64,000 nucleotides of DNA from Arthrobacter sp. FW305-BF8 (GTDB lineage: Bacteria; Actinomycetota; Actinomycetes; Actinomycetales; Micrococcaceae): positions 2,666,001 through 2,730,000 of the forward strand of contig NZ_CP084561.1 of assembly GCF_021789315.1 (NCBI RefSeq). The letters run 5' to 3'. The position numbers were made by a program, and so were the translations under genes. The notes under the pieces are model-generated. The model was not told the origin of the DNA, made no database searches, and saw nothing but the letters and a program-made list of their open reading frames with translations. The first letter of the stretch is position 1. The number at the start of each line of letters is the position of its first letter. Positions 52,741 through 60,892 of this stretch are shown one piece after another.

Positions 52741-54183
52741 CTAAAGGCCTTCCGCGTTCAGCCGCGCCAGCAGCAGGGCCTCGGCGACCACCGCGTTGCG
52801 GAAGTCCCCCAGGTGCAGCGACTCGTTGGCTGAGTGGGCACGGGAATCAGGGTCCTCCACACCCGTCACCAGGATCTGGACTTCGGGGTACAGCTCGGTC
52901 AGGTCACTGATGAACGGAATGGAGCCCCCGATGCCCATTTCCACCGCCGGAACGCCCCAGGCTTCGCCGAGTGCCCACATAGCGAGGCCGGCAGCTGAGG
53001 ACGCTGTGTCCGTTTGGAAGGCGTTGCCGCTCTCCCCCGGCGTGAAGGTCACCCTGGCGCCGAACGGTGCGTGGGTTTCCACGTGCCGGCGCACGGCCTC
53101 CATGGCTTCGGCCGGGTCCTGGCCGGGGGCCAGCCGCAGGCTGAACTTGGCCCGGGCGCGGGGCAGCAGGGTGTTGGAGGCAACGCTGACGGCTGGAGCG
53201 TCGAAGCCGATGATTGACAGGGCAGGCTTGGTCCACAGCCGTGACGCGATGGTTCCCGTGCCGGCCAGCTGGACGCCGTCGAGCACTGAGGCGTCTGCCC
53301 GGTACTCCTCTTCGGTCAAGTCCACGCCGGTTTCATCCCTGCTCACCAGGCCCTCAATGGCGACGCTGCCCTGGTCGTCGTGCAGCGTCGCGATCAGGCG
53401 CGAGAGCACCGTAGGGGCATCCAGCACGGCACCGCCGAACATGCCCGAATGCACGGCGTGGTCAAGGACCTGCACCTCGATGGTTCCGTCGACGAGCCCG
53501 CGCAGGCTCGTGGTCAGCGCCGGCACGCCCACCTTCCAGTTGCTGGAGTCGGCCACCACAATGACATCGGCGCGGAGCAGTTCGCGGTGGGCTTCCAGGA
53601 ACGTCCTGAAGGTCGGCGAGCCGGCCTCTTCCTCCCCTTCGAAGAACAGTGTCACGCCAAGCCCGAATTCGTCGCCGAGCACCTTGGTGACGGCGCCATA
53701 GGCGGCGATGTGGGCCATGATGCCGGCCTTGTCGTCGGCCGCGCCGCGCCCGTAGAGGCGGCCATTGCGTTCGACGGCGGTAAACGGCTCGGACTCCCAC
53801 AGTGCCGGATCACCGGGCGGCTGGACGTCGTGGTGGGCGTAGAGAAGAATGGTCGGCTTGCCGGGCGCGGCCTCGCGGCGTGCCACGACGGCGGGCCCGC
53901 CGGGGGTGCCGTCTTCCTTGTCGCACCGCAGGATCCGGACATCCCCGATGCCCGCCGCGCGCACCAGGCCGGCGACGGCCTCGGCACTGGCGTCCAGCGG
54001 TGCGGGATCAAAGCTGGGCCAGGCAATGCCGGGTATGGCCACCAGCTCCTTCAGCTGTGCAACTGTGGTGTCGAAGTCCGCCTCAACGGCGGTCCGCAGG
54101 GCATCGGTGTCGATGCCGGCCGCTGTCCCTTCATAATGCCGGGCGTCGTACTGTTGCGGGGTCGCCGCGGAGAATGTAGTCAT
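52741..54183 (-). CDS. M20-family dipeptidase
   Basis: Cytosolic dinuclear-zinc peptidase of 480 residues. Metal ligands and catalytic residues are visible: LYAHHDVQPPGD (His and catalytic Asp), YGRGAADDKAGIMAH (bridging Asp), FFEGEEEAGSP (catalytic Glu plus ligand) and ESLHLGDF near the C-terminus (final His). A dimerisation lid domain lies between about 215 and 345. ATG 54183 was chosen over TTG 54189. It lies 7 nt after TAGTGT, so a leaderless message is likely. Confidence 0.92.
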   Translation of the reverse strand: MTTFSAATPQQYDARHYEGTAAGIDTDALRTAVEADFDTTVAQLKELVAIPGIAWPSFDPAPLDASAEAVAGLVRAAGIGDVRILRCDKEDGTPGGPAVVARREAAPGKPTILLYAHHDVQPPGDPALWESEPFTAVERNGRLYGRGAADDKAGIMAHIAAYGAVTKVLGDEFGLGVTLFFEGEEEAGSPTFRTFLEAHRELLRADVIVVADSSNWKVGVPALTTSLRGLVDGTIEVQVLDHAVHSGMFGGAVLDAPTVLSRLIATLHDDQGSVAIEGLVSRDETGVDLTEEEYRADASVLDGVQLAGTGTIASRLWTKPALSIIGFDAPAVSVASNTLLPRARAKFSLRLAPGQDPAEAMEAVRRHVETHAPFGARVTFTPGESGNAFQTDTASSAAGLAMWALGEAWGVPAVEMGIGGSIPFISDLTELYPEVQILVTGVEDPDSRAHSANESLHLGDFRNAVVAEALLLARLNAEGL

Positions 54184-54189
54184 GGCCAA

Positions 54190-54195
54190 ACACTA
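54190..54195 (-). promoter_or_regulatory. Predicted -10 box, leaderless dipeptidase gene
   Basis: Minus-strand TAGTGT ends 7 nt before ATG 54183. Confidence 0.5.
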
Positions 54196-54300
54196 CCTGT
54201 GTCACACGACACAACATACATCGCCGTCAGCAGGCGCCGGACTCCGCGCCATGGCGTTCAGCGGGCGGCCGGGCATGACCGGGGGCACGGCCCGCCAAGG

Positions 54301-54306
54301 TATTCT
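54301..54306 (+). promoter_or_regulatory. Predicted -10 box, leaderless DUF3043 gene
   Basis: TATTCT ends 7 nt before GTG 54313, which decides between the adjacent GTG codons at 54310 and 54313. Confidence 0.45.
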
Positions 54307-54312
54307 GTTGTG

Positions 54313-54903
54313 GTGTTCGGACGTAAAAAGGAAGCGCCAGCGGCGCAGGATGTAGTTGACCAGCAGGCTGCCGAGGCAGCCGCGATAGCGGGCAAGGGCG
54401 CGCCCACGCCCAAGCGCAAGGCACAGGAAGCGGCCCGCAAGCGCCCCCTCGTCCCGGAGGACCGGAAGGCCTCCAAGGAAGCGGAGCGTGCTGCCGCCCA
54501 GGAGCAGCGCCTGAAGATGCGCCGGGCAATGGACACCGGCGACGAAAGGTTCCTGCCGATCCGCGACAAGGGCCCGCAGAAGCGGTTTGCCCGGGACTAC
54601 GTGGACGCCCGCTTCAATCTTGGCGAGTACCTGATGTTCGGTGCCCTGGTGTTCGTTGTGGTCTCCCTCGTCGTGCCGTCCACCAGTGAGATGATGATTT
54701 ACGTGCTGGGGGGCTTCTGGGTGATGTTCCTGGCGGTCTTCGTGGACGCGTTCATCCTGTCCCGCAAACTCCGCAAGCGTCTGGCTGAAAAATTCGGCGA
54801 AGTTGAGCGCGGCACCGTTTGGTACGGCACCATGCGTTCGCTGCAGTTCCGGAAGCTTCGCCTGCCCAAGCCTTTGGTCAGCCGCGGGCAGTACCCGTCC
54901 TGA
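54313..54903 (+). CDS. DUF3043 membrane protein
   Basis: A 196-residue actinobacterial protein. The N-terminus is basic and Lys/Ala-rich (MFGRKKEAPAAQ; PTPKRKAQEAARKRPL). The family core is GPQKRFARDYVDARFNLGEYLM, then two membrane helices (FGALVFVVVSLVVPS, IYVLGGFWVMFLAVFVDAFIL) and a basic tail. Function unknown. Divergent from the dipeptidase and convergent with pyrD. Confidence 0.88.
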   Translation: MFGRKKEAPAAQDVVDQQAAEAAAIAGKGAPTPKRKAQEAARKRPLVPEDRKASKEAERAAAQEQRLKMRRAMDTGDERFLPIRDKGPQKRFARDYVDARFNLGEYLMFGALVFVVVSLVVPSTSEMMIYVLGGFWVMFLAVFVDAFILSRKLRKRLAEKFGEVERGTVWYGTMRSLQFRKLRLPKPLVSRGQYPS

Positions 54904-54953
54904 TTCCTCGCTTTCCTCCCGCGGCACAGGCCGCCCGAGGGTCCCGGACCTAA

Positions 54954-54996
54954 AAACACAGCAGCCCGGCGGTAAAACCGCCGGGCTGCTGTGTTT
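54954..54996. terminator. Bidirectional terminator between DUF3043 gene and pyrD
   Basis: Perfect 20-bp stem from 54954-54973 and 54977-54996 (core CAGCAGCCCGGCGG) with a 3 nt loop, flanked by A and T tracts. Confidence 0.85.
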
Positions 54997-55025
54997 AAGC
55001 CTCAGATCAGCACTTAAGGCACGGA

Positions 55026-56090
55026 TCAGCGGTTCCTGGCCAGTTCCTTGTTGATCCGGGCTGCCCAGAACGGCCCCTCGTACAGGAAGGCGGTGTAGCC
55101 CTGAACCAGGGTGGCGCCGGCGTCCAGGCGGTCCTGGACGTCCGCGGCGCTCTCCACCCCACCCACGGAAATCAGCGTCAGCCGGTCCTGGGTGACCGAC
55201 TTCAGCCGGCGCAGCACCTCCAGCGAACGGCTTTTCAGCGGAGCACCCGACAGGCCGCCGGCACCGCAGGCCTCCACCGTGTCCGCTGAGGAGCTGAGCC
55301 CATCGCGGCCGATGGTGGTGTTCGTGGCGATGATGCCGTCGAGCCCCAGGTCCATCGCCAGCCGGGCGACGTCGTCGATATCCTCATCGGTGAGGTCAGG
55401 GGCGATCTTGACCAGGAGCGGGACATGCCGGCCTGCGGACTTGTCCGCCTCCTCCCCCACTGCCTTCAGCAGCGGCCGGAGCGTCTCCACGTTCTGCAGG
55501 AGCCGGAGCCCCGGCGTGTTCGGCGAGCTGACGTTCACCACGAGATAGTCGGCCGCCGGGGCCAGGCTGCGGGCACTGACAAGGTAGTCCTCCACGGCGT
55601 CCTCGAGCTCCACCACCTTGGTCTTGCCGATGTTGACGCCGATCACGGGCCGCACCTTGGCATGGCGCCGCTGCAGCGCAGCCCGGGCGGACTTCAGCCG
55701 CGGAGCCACGGCAGAGGCGCCGTCGTTGTTGAATCCCATCCGGTTGATGACGGCCCTGTCCTCGATCAGCCGGAACAGGCGGGGCTTTTCGTTGCCGGGC
55801 TGGGCCTGGCCGGTGATGGTACCCACCTCGACGTGGCCGAATCCGAGCTCCATCAGTGCCTCGATTCCGTGGCCCTCCTTGTCAAAGCCGGCGGCCAGCC
55901 CGAACGGGGATGGGAAGGTCAGGCCGAGCGCATTCGTCTGCAGGGACGCCGGCGGTGCCGTGAACCTTTCCAGCAGCCGTCCTGCTCCCACGGTATGGAC
56001 CAGCCGGATTCCCTTGAAACCGATTTTGTGGGCGCGTTCGGCGTCCATCCATGAAAAAGCCAGCCTGAAAAAAGTGGGATATACGCGCAT
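55026..56090 (-). CDS. pyrD: Dihydroorotate dehydrogenase, class 2 (quinone-linked)
   Basis: FMN enzyme oxidising dihydroorotate with menaquinone, in pyrimidine synthesis. It has 354 residues. The N-terminal helical extension (PTFFRLAFSWMDAERAHKIGFKGI) marks the membrane-associated class 2. FMN/substrate motifs are PFGLAAGFDKEG, INRMGFNNDG, VNVSSPNTPGLRLLQ with the catalytic Ser, TNTTIGRDGL and LISVGGVESAAD. ATG 56090 was chosen; the frame stays open far upstream but that extension crosses repeats and another gene. A 20-bp tandem repeat lies directly upstream. Confidence 0.95.
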   Translation of the reverse strand: MRVYPTFFRLAFSWMDAERAHKIGFKGIRLVHTVGAGRLLERFTAPPASLQTNALGLTFPSPFGLAAGFDKEGHGIEALMELGFGHVEVGTITGQAQPGNEKPRLFRLIEDRAVINRMGFNNDGASAVAPRLKSARAALQRRHAKVRPVIGVNIGKTKVVELEDAVEDYLVSARSLAPAADYLVVNVSSPNTPGLRLLQNVETLRPLLKAVGEEADKSAGRHVPLLVKIAPDLTDEDIDDVARLAMDLGLDGIIATNTTIGRDGLSSSADTVEACGAGGLSGAPLKSRSLEVLRRLKSVTQDRLTLISVGGVESAADVQDRLDAGATLVQGYTAFLYEGPFWAARINKELARNR

Positions 56091-56110
56091 GCCTCTAGTT
56101 TTCCGTCTTC

Positions 56111-56190
56111 GCGGGTGCAGACCAAATTCCCCAGTGCAGACCAAATTCGCGGGTGCAGACCAAATCCCAGGGTGCGAGCCAAACCGGGCT
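56111..56190. repeat. Four 20-bp tandem repeats upstream of pyrD
   Basis: Units at 56111-56130, 56131-56150, 56151-56170 and 56171-56190, core GTGCAGACCAAATTC. The first three are nearly identical; the fourth is degenerate. They lie in the 147 bp between the divergent pyrD and alpha/beta-hydrolase genes. Confidence 0.95.
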
Positions 56191-56225
56191 GGCACAACAC
56201 CGCCCGGGCGGGGACTCGAAAGTCC

Positions 56226-56231
56226 TACGCT
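56226..56231 (+). promoter_or_regulatory. Predicted -10 box, leaderless alpha/beta-hydrolase gene
   Basis: TACGCT ends 7 nt before ATG 56238; no ribosome-binding site. Confidence 0.45.
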
Positions 56232-56237
56232 GGTGCC

Positions 56238-57209
56238 ATGAAGTGGCAGAGCGACATTCTGGGGCCGGGCTTCGAGTCCTGCGCCTTCGAAGCCGCGGGC
56301 GTGGACGGCGTCCGCCGCCGTGCCACGCTGGTTCGCTTCGCTCCACAGGATGGTCCGGAGGTCCGCATCGCCGGGCCCCGCCGGGCGGTACTCTTCCTGC
56401 ACGGCTGGAGCGACTACTTCTTCAACATTGAGCTGGCGCGGTTCTGGGACGCACAGGGCTTCGAATTCTTTGCCCTGGACATGCACAACCACGGCCGCAG
56501 CCTGCAGCCGGGCACCCATGGCGGCTACGTCGCAGATCTGGGAAACTACGACGCCGAGATCGGCACCGCGGCCGGCATGATTACCGAGTCCGGCGGTGCA
56601 GGACCGGTTCAGCTCGCGCTCATGGGGCACTCCACGGGCGGCCTCGTGGCGGCCCTGTGGGCCAGCCGCAACCCCGGCGCCGTCTCGCAGCTGGTCCTGA
56701 ACAGTCCCTGGCTCGAAATGCACGGCAGCGCCCTGGTCCGGCGGGCGGCCTGGACCATGGTGGAGCCGATCGCCCGCCTGCGGCCGGAGGCGGTGCTCAG
56801 GCTGCCGGAGCGCGGCTTCTACTGGCGGAGCATCAGCAGTACTGCTGAAGGCGAGTGGACCCTGGACGCTGCCTACCGTCCGCCCCTGGCCTTTCCGGTG
56901 CGTGCAGCCTGGCTCAGTGCCATCCTGGCAGGGCAGGCCAAGGTGGCGCGCGGCCTGGGCATCGACGTTCCCGTTCTGGTGCTGCTGTCGGCCGCGAGCG
57001 AGAACGGCATGGTGTGGAACGAGGCAATGCGGCGCACGGACGCGGTGCTGGACGTCAACACGATTGCCGCCCGTGCCATGTCGCTGGGCCGGAGCGTCAC
57101 CGTGGAGCGCATCGACGGCGCCCTTCACGACGTGTTCCTGTCCCGCGCCGAGGTGCGGGCCGACGCCTACCTGCGCTTGGCCAAATGGATCAGGGGTTAC
57201 GCCGCCTGA
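56238..57209 (+). CDS. Alpha/beta-hydrolase (monoacylglycerol lipase/lysophospholipase-like)
   Basis: A 323-residue soluble hydrolase: VLFLHGWSDYFFN (oxyanion hole), ALDMHNHGRS, nucleophile elbow MGHSTGGLVAAL, and C-terminal His in IDGALHDVFLSRAEVR. The segment resembles the serine aminopeptidase S33/lysophospholipase group. ATG 56238 was chosen for the -10 spacing; the longer frame runs through the tandem repeats. It is divergent from pyrD and convergent with uppS, 45 bp apart. Confidence 0.88.
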   Translation: MKWQSDILGPGFESCAFEAAGVDGVRRRATLVRFAPQDGPEVRIAGPRRAVLFLHGWSDYFFNIELARFWDAQGFEFFALDMHNHGRSLQPGTHGGYVADLGNYDAEIGTAAGMITESGGAGPVQLALMGHSTGGLVAALWASRNPGAVSQLVLNSPWLEMHGSALVRRAAWTMVEPIARLRPEAVLRLPERGFYWRSISSTAEGEWTLDAAYRPPLAFPVRAAWLSAILAGQAKVARGLGIDVPVLVLLSAASENGMVWNEAMRRTDAVLDVNTIAARAMSLGRSVTVERIDGALHDVFLSRAEVRADAYLRLAKWIRGYAA

Positions 57210-57254
57210 TTCGGGTACAGGGTGTCCGGTACCGCGACCCCAGCGCCGCGCAGC

Positions 57255-58076
57255 CTAAAGGGCCTGGGCGGCGTCCACTGCGCCGCCGTACCGGCGGTCC
57301 CGCTGGGCATAGATCTCCACTGCGTCCCAGAGGGTCCGGCGGTCGACGTCGGGCCACAGGGTGTCCAGAAAGACGAACTCCGCGTACGCAGACTGCCACA
57401 GCATGAAGTTGGACAGCCGCTGTTCACCGGAACTGCGGAGGAAGAGGTCGACGTCGGGAAGGTCCGGCTCGTCGAGGTACTTTTGGATCGTCTTCTCGGT
57501 GATCGCCCCGGGCTTGAGCCTGCCGTCGGCCACGTCACGGGCAATGGCGGACACCGCGTCCGCGATTTCCGCCCGGCCGCCGTAGTTCACGCACATGGTC
57601 AGCGTGCAGGTGCTGTTTCCGGCGGTGTACTCCTCCGCCTCCTCCAGTTCGCGGATCACCGAACCCCAGAGCCGGGGACGCCTGCCGGACCAGCGGATCC
57701 GCACGCCCCACTCGTCCAGCTGGTTGCGCTGCCTGCGCAGCACCTCCTTGTTGAATCCCATCAGGAAGCGGACTTCCTCGGGAGACCGGCGCCAGTTCTC
57801 CGTGGAGAAGGCGTACACACTGACGTACTCGATGCCGAGTTCAATGGCGCCGGCCACGACGTCCAGCAGTGCGGGCTCCCCCGCCTTGTGGCCCTCGATG
57901 CGCGGCAGGCCGCGCTGGTTGGCCCACCTGCCGTTGCCGTCCATCACGATGGCCACGTGCCGGGGCACGAACTCGGCCGGAATCGATGGCGGGACCGCGC
58001 CCGAGTGGTGCGGGTACGGGGGCACCACCGGGGCGGTGCGGCGCCGGGCAGGGCTGGTCTTCTTTCCCAAGGACAC
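57255..58076 (-). CDS. uppS: Isoprenyl transferase (cis-prenyl, undecaprenyl/decaprenyl diphosphate synthase)
   Basis: Makes the long polyprenyl diphosphate lipid carrier for cell-wall synthesis. It has 273 residues. The catalytic motif is HVAIVMDGNGRWANQRGLPR (Asp46). VYAFSTENWRRSPEEV, NYGGRAEI, and the C-terminal diphosphate motif LFLRSSGEQRLSNFMLWQSAYAE are all present. A 35-residue Pro/basic N-terminal extension precedes the fold. GTG 58076 lies 2 bp after the recO stop. The product feeds the polyprenyl phosphate pool used by the ppm1 product. Confidence 0.94.
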   Translation of the reverse strand: MSLGKKTSPARRRTAPVVPPYPHHSGAVPPSIPAEFVPRHVAIVMDGNGRWANQRGLPRIEGHKAGEPALLDVVAGAIELGIEYVSVYAFSTENWRRSPEEVRFLMGFNKEVLRRQRNQLDEWGVRIRWSGRRPRLWGSVIRELEEAEEYTAGNSTCTLTMCVNYGGRAEIADAVSAIARDVADGRLKPGAITEKTIQKYLDEPDLPDVDLFLRSSGEQRLSNFMLWQSAYAEFVFLDTLWPDVDRRTLWDAVEIYAQRDRRYGGAVDAAQAL

Positions 58077-58078
58077 TG

Positions 58079-58843
58079 TTAGGTACGCTCCACATGTTTG
58101 AGGGATTTCAGGACACGCTCAAGGTGCCACTGCAAATAGCTTGCCACCAGCCCCGCCGATTCCCGGCGGTGGACCGGAAGGGAGGCGTCCGCCGTCGTCC
58201 AGTTCCCGGTGAGCAGCGCACCCAGCAGGGAGACCGTCTCAGGCGCCGGGGCCGGCGACCCGGGCGGGCGGCATTCGGCGCAGACCATTCCGCCCAGGGG
58301 TGCGGAGAAGGCGGTGTGCGGCCCGGGCGCGCCGCAGCGCGCGCAGTCCGTGAAGCTGGGCGCCCAACCGCCGGTTGACAGGGCCCGCAGCAGGTAGGAA
58401 TCCAGGATCAGCTCCGGCGCGTGGTCCCCGCGGCTTAGCGAGGCCAGGGCGCCGACCAGCAGGTTGTACTGGGCCGTCCCGGCTTCGCCGTCGACGTCGG
58501 TCAGTTTCTCGGCGGTTTCGGTCATGGCCGCAGCCACCGTGTAGCGCCCATAGTCGGCGGCGATGTTGCCCCCGTACGCCCCTTTCGCGACGGCCTGCGT
58601 CACGATGTCGAGGGTCTTGCCGGACACGAGCTGCAGGTCCGCCACCATGAAGGGCTCCAGGCGGGCACCGAAGCGGCTGGTGGTCCGCCGGATCCCCCTG
58701 GCCACCGCCCTGACCTGGCCGTGGTGCTTGGTCAGCAGGGTGATGATGCGGTCCGCCTCGCCCAGCTTGTGGGTGCGCAGCACCACGGCGTCGTCGCGGT
58801 AGCTGCGCGCTGCAAATGATTGGACCACGCTTAATCTTCCCAT
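58079..58843 (-). CDS. recO: DNA repair protein RecO
   Basis: Recombination mediator of the RecFOR pathway, annealing DNA and loading RecA at gaps. It has 254 residues: N-terminal OB fold (YRDDAVVLRTHKLGEADRIITLLTKHHGQVRAVARGIRR), helical middle, and a zinc site CARCG with CAEC. The first 12 residues may be over-extended; GTG at MVQSFAARSY is an alternative start. It is co-directional with uppS as in other actinobacteria. Confidence 0.94.
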   Translation of the reverse strand: MGRLSVVQSFAARSYRDDAVVLRTHKLGEADRIITLLTKHHGQVRAVARGIRRTTSRFGARLEPFMVADLQLVSGKTLDIVTQAVAKGAYGGNIAADYGRYTVAAAMTETAEKLTDVDGEAGTAQYNLLVGALASLSRGDHAPELILDSYLLRALSTGGWAPSFTDCARCGAPGPHTAFSAPLGGMVCAECRPPGSPAPAPETVSLLGALLTGNWTTADASLPVHRRESAGLVASYLQWHLERVLKSLKHVERT

Positions 58844-58856
58844 TGACTCAATGAAG

Positions 58857-58892
58857 CAGCTGAGCCGCCGGTGTGGACCGGCGGCGCAGCTG
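58857..58892 (-). terminator. Terminator of leuA
   Basis: 16-bp stem with one mismatch: CAGCTGAGCCGCCGGT (58857-58872) and ACCGGCGGCGCAGCTG (58877-58892), between the leuA stop and recO. Confidence 0.65.
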
Positions 58893-58901
58893 TCAGGAAG
58901 C

Positions 58902-60641
58902 TCAGGCCTGGGCGTCCCGGATGGCCCGGTTCACGGCAGAGATCACTGCCTTCAGCGCTGACGTGCTGGTGTTGGCGTCGATGCCGACGCCCCACAGGAC
59001 ACGCTCCCCCACGGCGCATTCGACGTAGGCCGCGGCGAGGGCGCTGCCGCCTTCCGACAGGGCGTGCTCGCTGTAGTCCAGGACCCGCACGTCCACGCCG
59101 TCCTGGCTGAGGATGTCCAGCAGCGCAGCGATGGGGCCGTTGCCCGTGCCGGTGCGGTTGACGTGGGTGCCGTCCACACCCAGCGAGGCGTGCAGGGTCA
59201 TGGAGCCGTCCTCATCGGTTTCGGTTTTCACCGAGCCGAGGGAGTACCGGCCCCACTGGCTTTCCGCCTTCGCGGAGGGCAGGTACTCGTCCTGGAACAG
59301 CTGCCACAGCTGGGCACCGCTGACCTCGCCGCCTACGGTGTCCGTGCGCTTCTGAATGACGCCGGAGAACTCGATCTGCGCCCGCCGCGGCAAATCCAGG
59401 CTGTGCTCGCTCTTCAGCAGGTAAGCCACGCCGCCCTTGCCGGACTGGGAGTTGACGCGGATCACGGCCTCGTAGCTGCGGCCAAGGTCCTTCGGGTCCA
59501 CCGGCAGGTAGGGCACCTGCCAGGTGACGTCGCTGACGTCCTTGCCCGCGGCTGCCGCATCCTTCTCCAGGGCTTCGAGGCCCTTCTTGATGGCGTCCTG
59601 GTGGGACCCGGAGAAGGCGGTGAAGACGAGGTCGCCGCCGTAGGGTGCACGCTCCGCCACAGGCAGCTGGTTACAGTACTCCACGGTGCGCCGGACGTCG
59701 TCGATGTCGGAGAAGTCGATCATCGGGTCAACGCCCTGCACGAACATGTTCAGGCCGAGGGTCACCAGGTCCACGTTGCCGGTCCGCTCGCCGTTGCCAA
59801 ACAGGCAGCCCTCGATGCGGTCGGCGCCGGCCTGGTAGCCCAGCTCGGCCGCGGCCACACCGGTGCCGCGGTCATTGTGCGGGTGCAGGGAGAGAATGAT
59901 GCCCTCGCGCGGGTGCAGGTGGCGGCTCATCCACTCGATGGAGTCCGCGTAGACGTTCGGGGTGGCCATCTCGACCGTGGCGGGCAGGTTGATGATCACC
60001 TGGCGGTCGGCGGACGCCTCAAAGACGTCGGCGACGGCGTTGCAGACGCGGACCGCGTACTCCAGCTCGGTGCCGGTGAAGGACTCCGGCGAGTACTCGT
60101 AGGTGATGTGGGTGTCGCCCAGCGTTTCTTCGTACTTCTTGCAGAGGCGGGCGCCCTGCAGGGCGATGTCCATGATGCCGTCCTCGTCCTGGTTGAACAC
60201 CACGCGGCGCTGCAGGACGGACGTGGAGTTGTACAGGTGCACGATGGCCTGCTTGGCGCCCACCAGAGACTCGTAGGTCCGCTCGATGAGGTGTTCGCGG
60301 GCCTGGGTCAGCACCTGGATGGTGACGTCATCAGGGATGTGGTTGCCCTCGATCAGCTGGCGGACGAAGTCGAAGTCGGTCTGGGACGCTGAGGGGAAGC
60401 CGACCTCGATCTCCTTGTAGCCCATCCGGACCAGCAGGTCGAACATCTTCATCTTGCGGGCCGGGCTCATGGGGTCGATCAGTGCCTGGTTGCCGTCCCG
60501 CAGATCAACTGCGCACCAGCGCGGGGCCGTGGTGATGATCTTGTCCGGCCAGGTGCGGTCCGGCAGATCGACCTTGATCTGGTCCTGGAAGGGGACGTAG
60601 CGGTGGATCGGCATTCCCGAGGGCTTCTGTGCGTTTCGCAT
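58902..60641 (-). CDS. leuA: 2-isopropylmalate synthase
   Basis: First committed enzyme of leucine synthesis, condensing 2-oxoisovalerate with acetyl-CoA. It has 579 residues, the long actinobacterial form. Active-site motifs are VDLRDGNQALIDPM, the HxH metal site in LHPHNDRGTG, and GCLFGNGERTGN. The C-terminal LeuA allosteric domain (about 430-579) should mediate leucine feedback. AAAGG lies 8 nt before ATG 60641. The 5' leader contains a Leu-rich leader peptide and hairpins, predicting attenuation. Confidence 0.96.
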   Translation of the reverse strand: MRNAQKPSGMPIHRYVPFQDQIKVDLPDRTWPDKIITTAPRWCAVDLRDGNQALIDPMSPARKMKMFDLLVRMGYKEIEVGFPSASQTDFDFVRQLIEGNHIPDDVTIQVLTQAREHLIERTYESLVGAKQAIVHLYNSTSVLQRRVVFNQDEDGIMDIALQGARLCKKYEETLGDTHITYEYSPESFTGTELEYAVRVCNAVADVFEASADRQVIINLPATVEMATPNVYADSIEWMSRHLHPREGIILSLHPHNDRGTGVAAAELGYQAGADRIEGCLFGNGERTGNVDLVTLGLNMFVQGVDPMIDFSDIDDVRRTVEYCNQLPVAERAPYGGDLVFTAFSGSHQDAIKKGLEALEKDAAAAGKDVSDVTWQVPYLPVDPKDLGRSYEAVIRVNSQSGKGGVAYLLKSEHSLDLPRRAQIEFSGVIQKRTDTVGGEVSGAQLWQLFQDEYLPSAKAESQWGRYSLGSVKTETDEDGSMTLHASLGVDGTHVNRTGTGNGPIAALLDILSQDGVDVRVLDYSEHALSEGGSALAAAYVECAVGERVLWGVGIDANTSTSALKAVISAVNRAIRDAQA

Positions 60642-60776
60642 TAATCTGGCCTTTTCTGTGATTCCTGAGTGAAAGGGTGGCCGGGCAACACAGACTCCGC
60701 GACGAGGGTGGGCCTTGCGCTAGATAGCGTCTGAGGCCTCGCCGCGGCAGCTAAGAAGAAGGAGCTCTGCACGCAC
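60642..60776 (-). promoter_or_regulatory. leuA leader: candidate leucine attenuator
   Basis: After four Leu codons (60764-60753) the RNA can form a long hairpin. Outer stem: CCGCGGCGAG (60747-60738) with CTCGTCGCGG (60706-60697), one G-U. Inner stems: GCCT/AGGC (60737-60734 with 60715-60712) and CGCTA/TAGCG (60729-60725 with 60722-60718). A ribosome stalled on the Leu codons would cover the 5' arm. An alternative helix, CAGAC (60733-60729) with GTCTG (60695-60691), is possible. CCCTTTC (60677-60671) could pair weakly with the leuA ribosome-binding site. Confidence 0.65.
60720..60776 (-). CDS. leuA leader peptide, four consecutive Leu codons
   Basis: An 18-residue peptide MRAELLLLSCRGEASDAI, from GTG 60776 to TAG 60720-60722. 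The Leu codons are CTC CTT CTT CTT; CTT is uncommon in this GC-rich genome, as expected for codons that sense charged tRNA-Leu. A minus-strand TACTGT (60788-60783) ends 7 nt before the GTG, so the peptide would be translated from a leaderless 5' end. ATG 60779 (one codon longer) is the alternative start. Leader peptides with Leu codons are known before leuA in other actinobacteria. Confidence 0.7.
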   Translation of the reverse strand: MRAELLLLSCRGEASDAI

Positions 60777-60782
60777 CATTTC

Positions 60783-60788
60783 ACAGTA
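60783..60788 (-). promoter_or_regulatory. Predicted -10 box of the leuA leader transcript
   Basis: Minus-strand TACTGT ending 7 nt before GTG 60776; no good -35 hexamer. Confidence 0.45.
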
Positions 60789-60892
60789 ACACGGGTGCGT
60801 AAGATGAAGGAGCAACACCTCCAGCAACGTCCACCATGCAGACGCTGCACCGGTGAAAGTGCCGGCCGCAGCCCGTCATCGAAGGAGCTCCT

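Noticed and set aside
55026..57128. A 700-residue version of PyrD extending far upstream
   Set aside because: The extension crosses the 20-bp tandem repeats and the opposite-strand hydrolase; the conserved PyrD N-terminus starts at ATG 56090.
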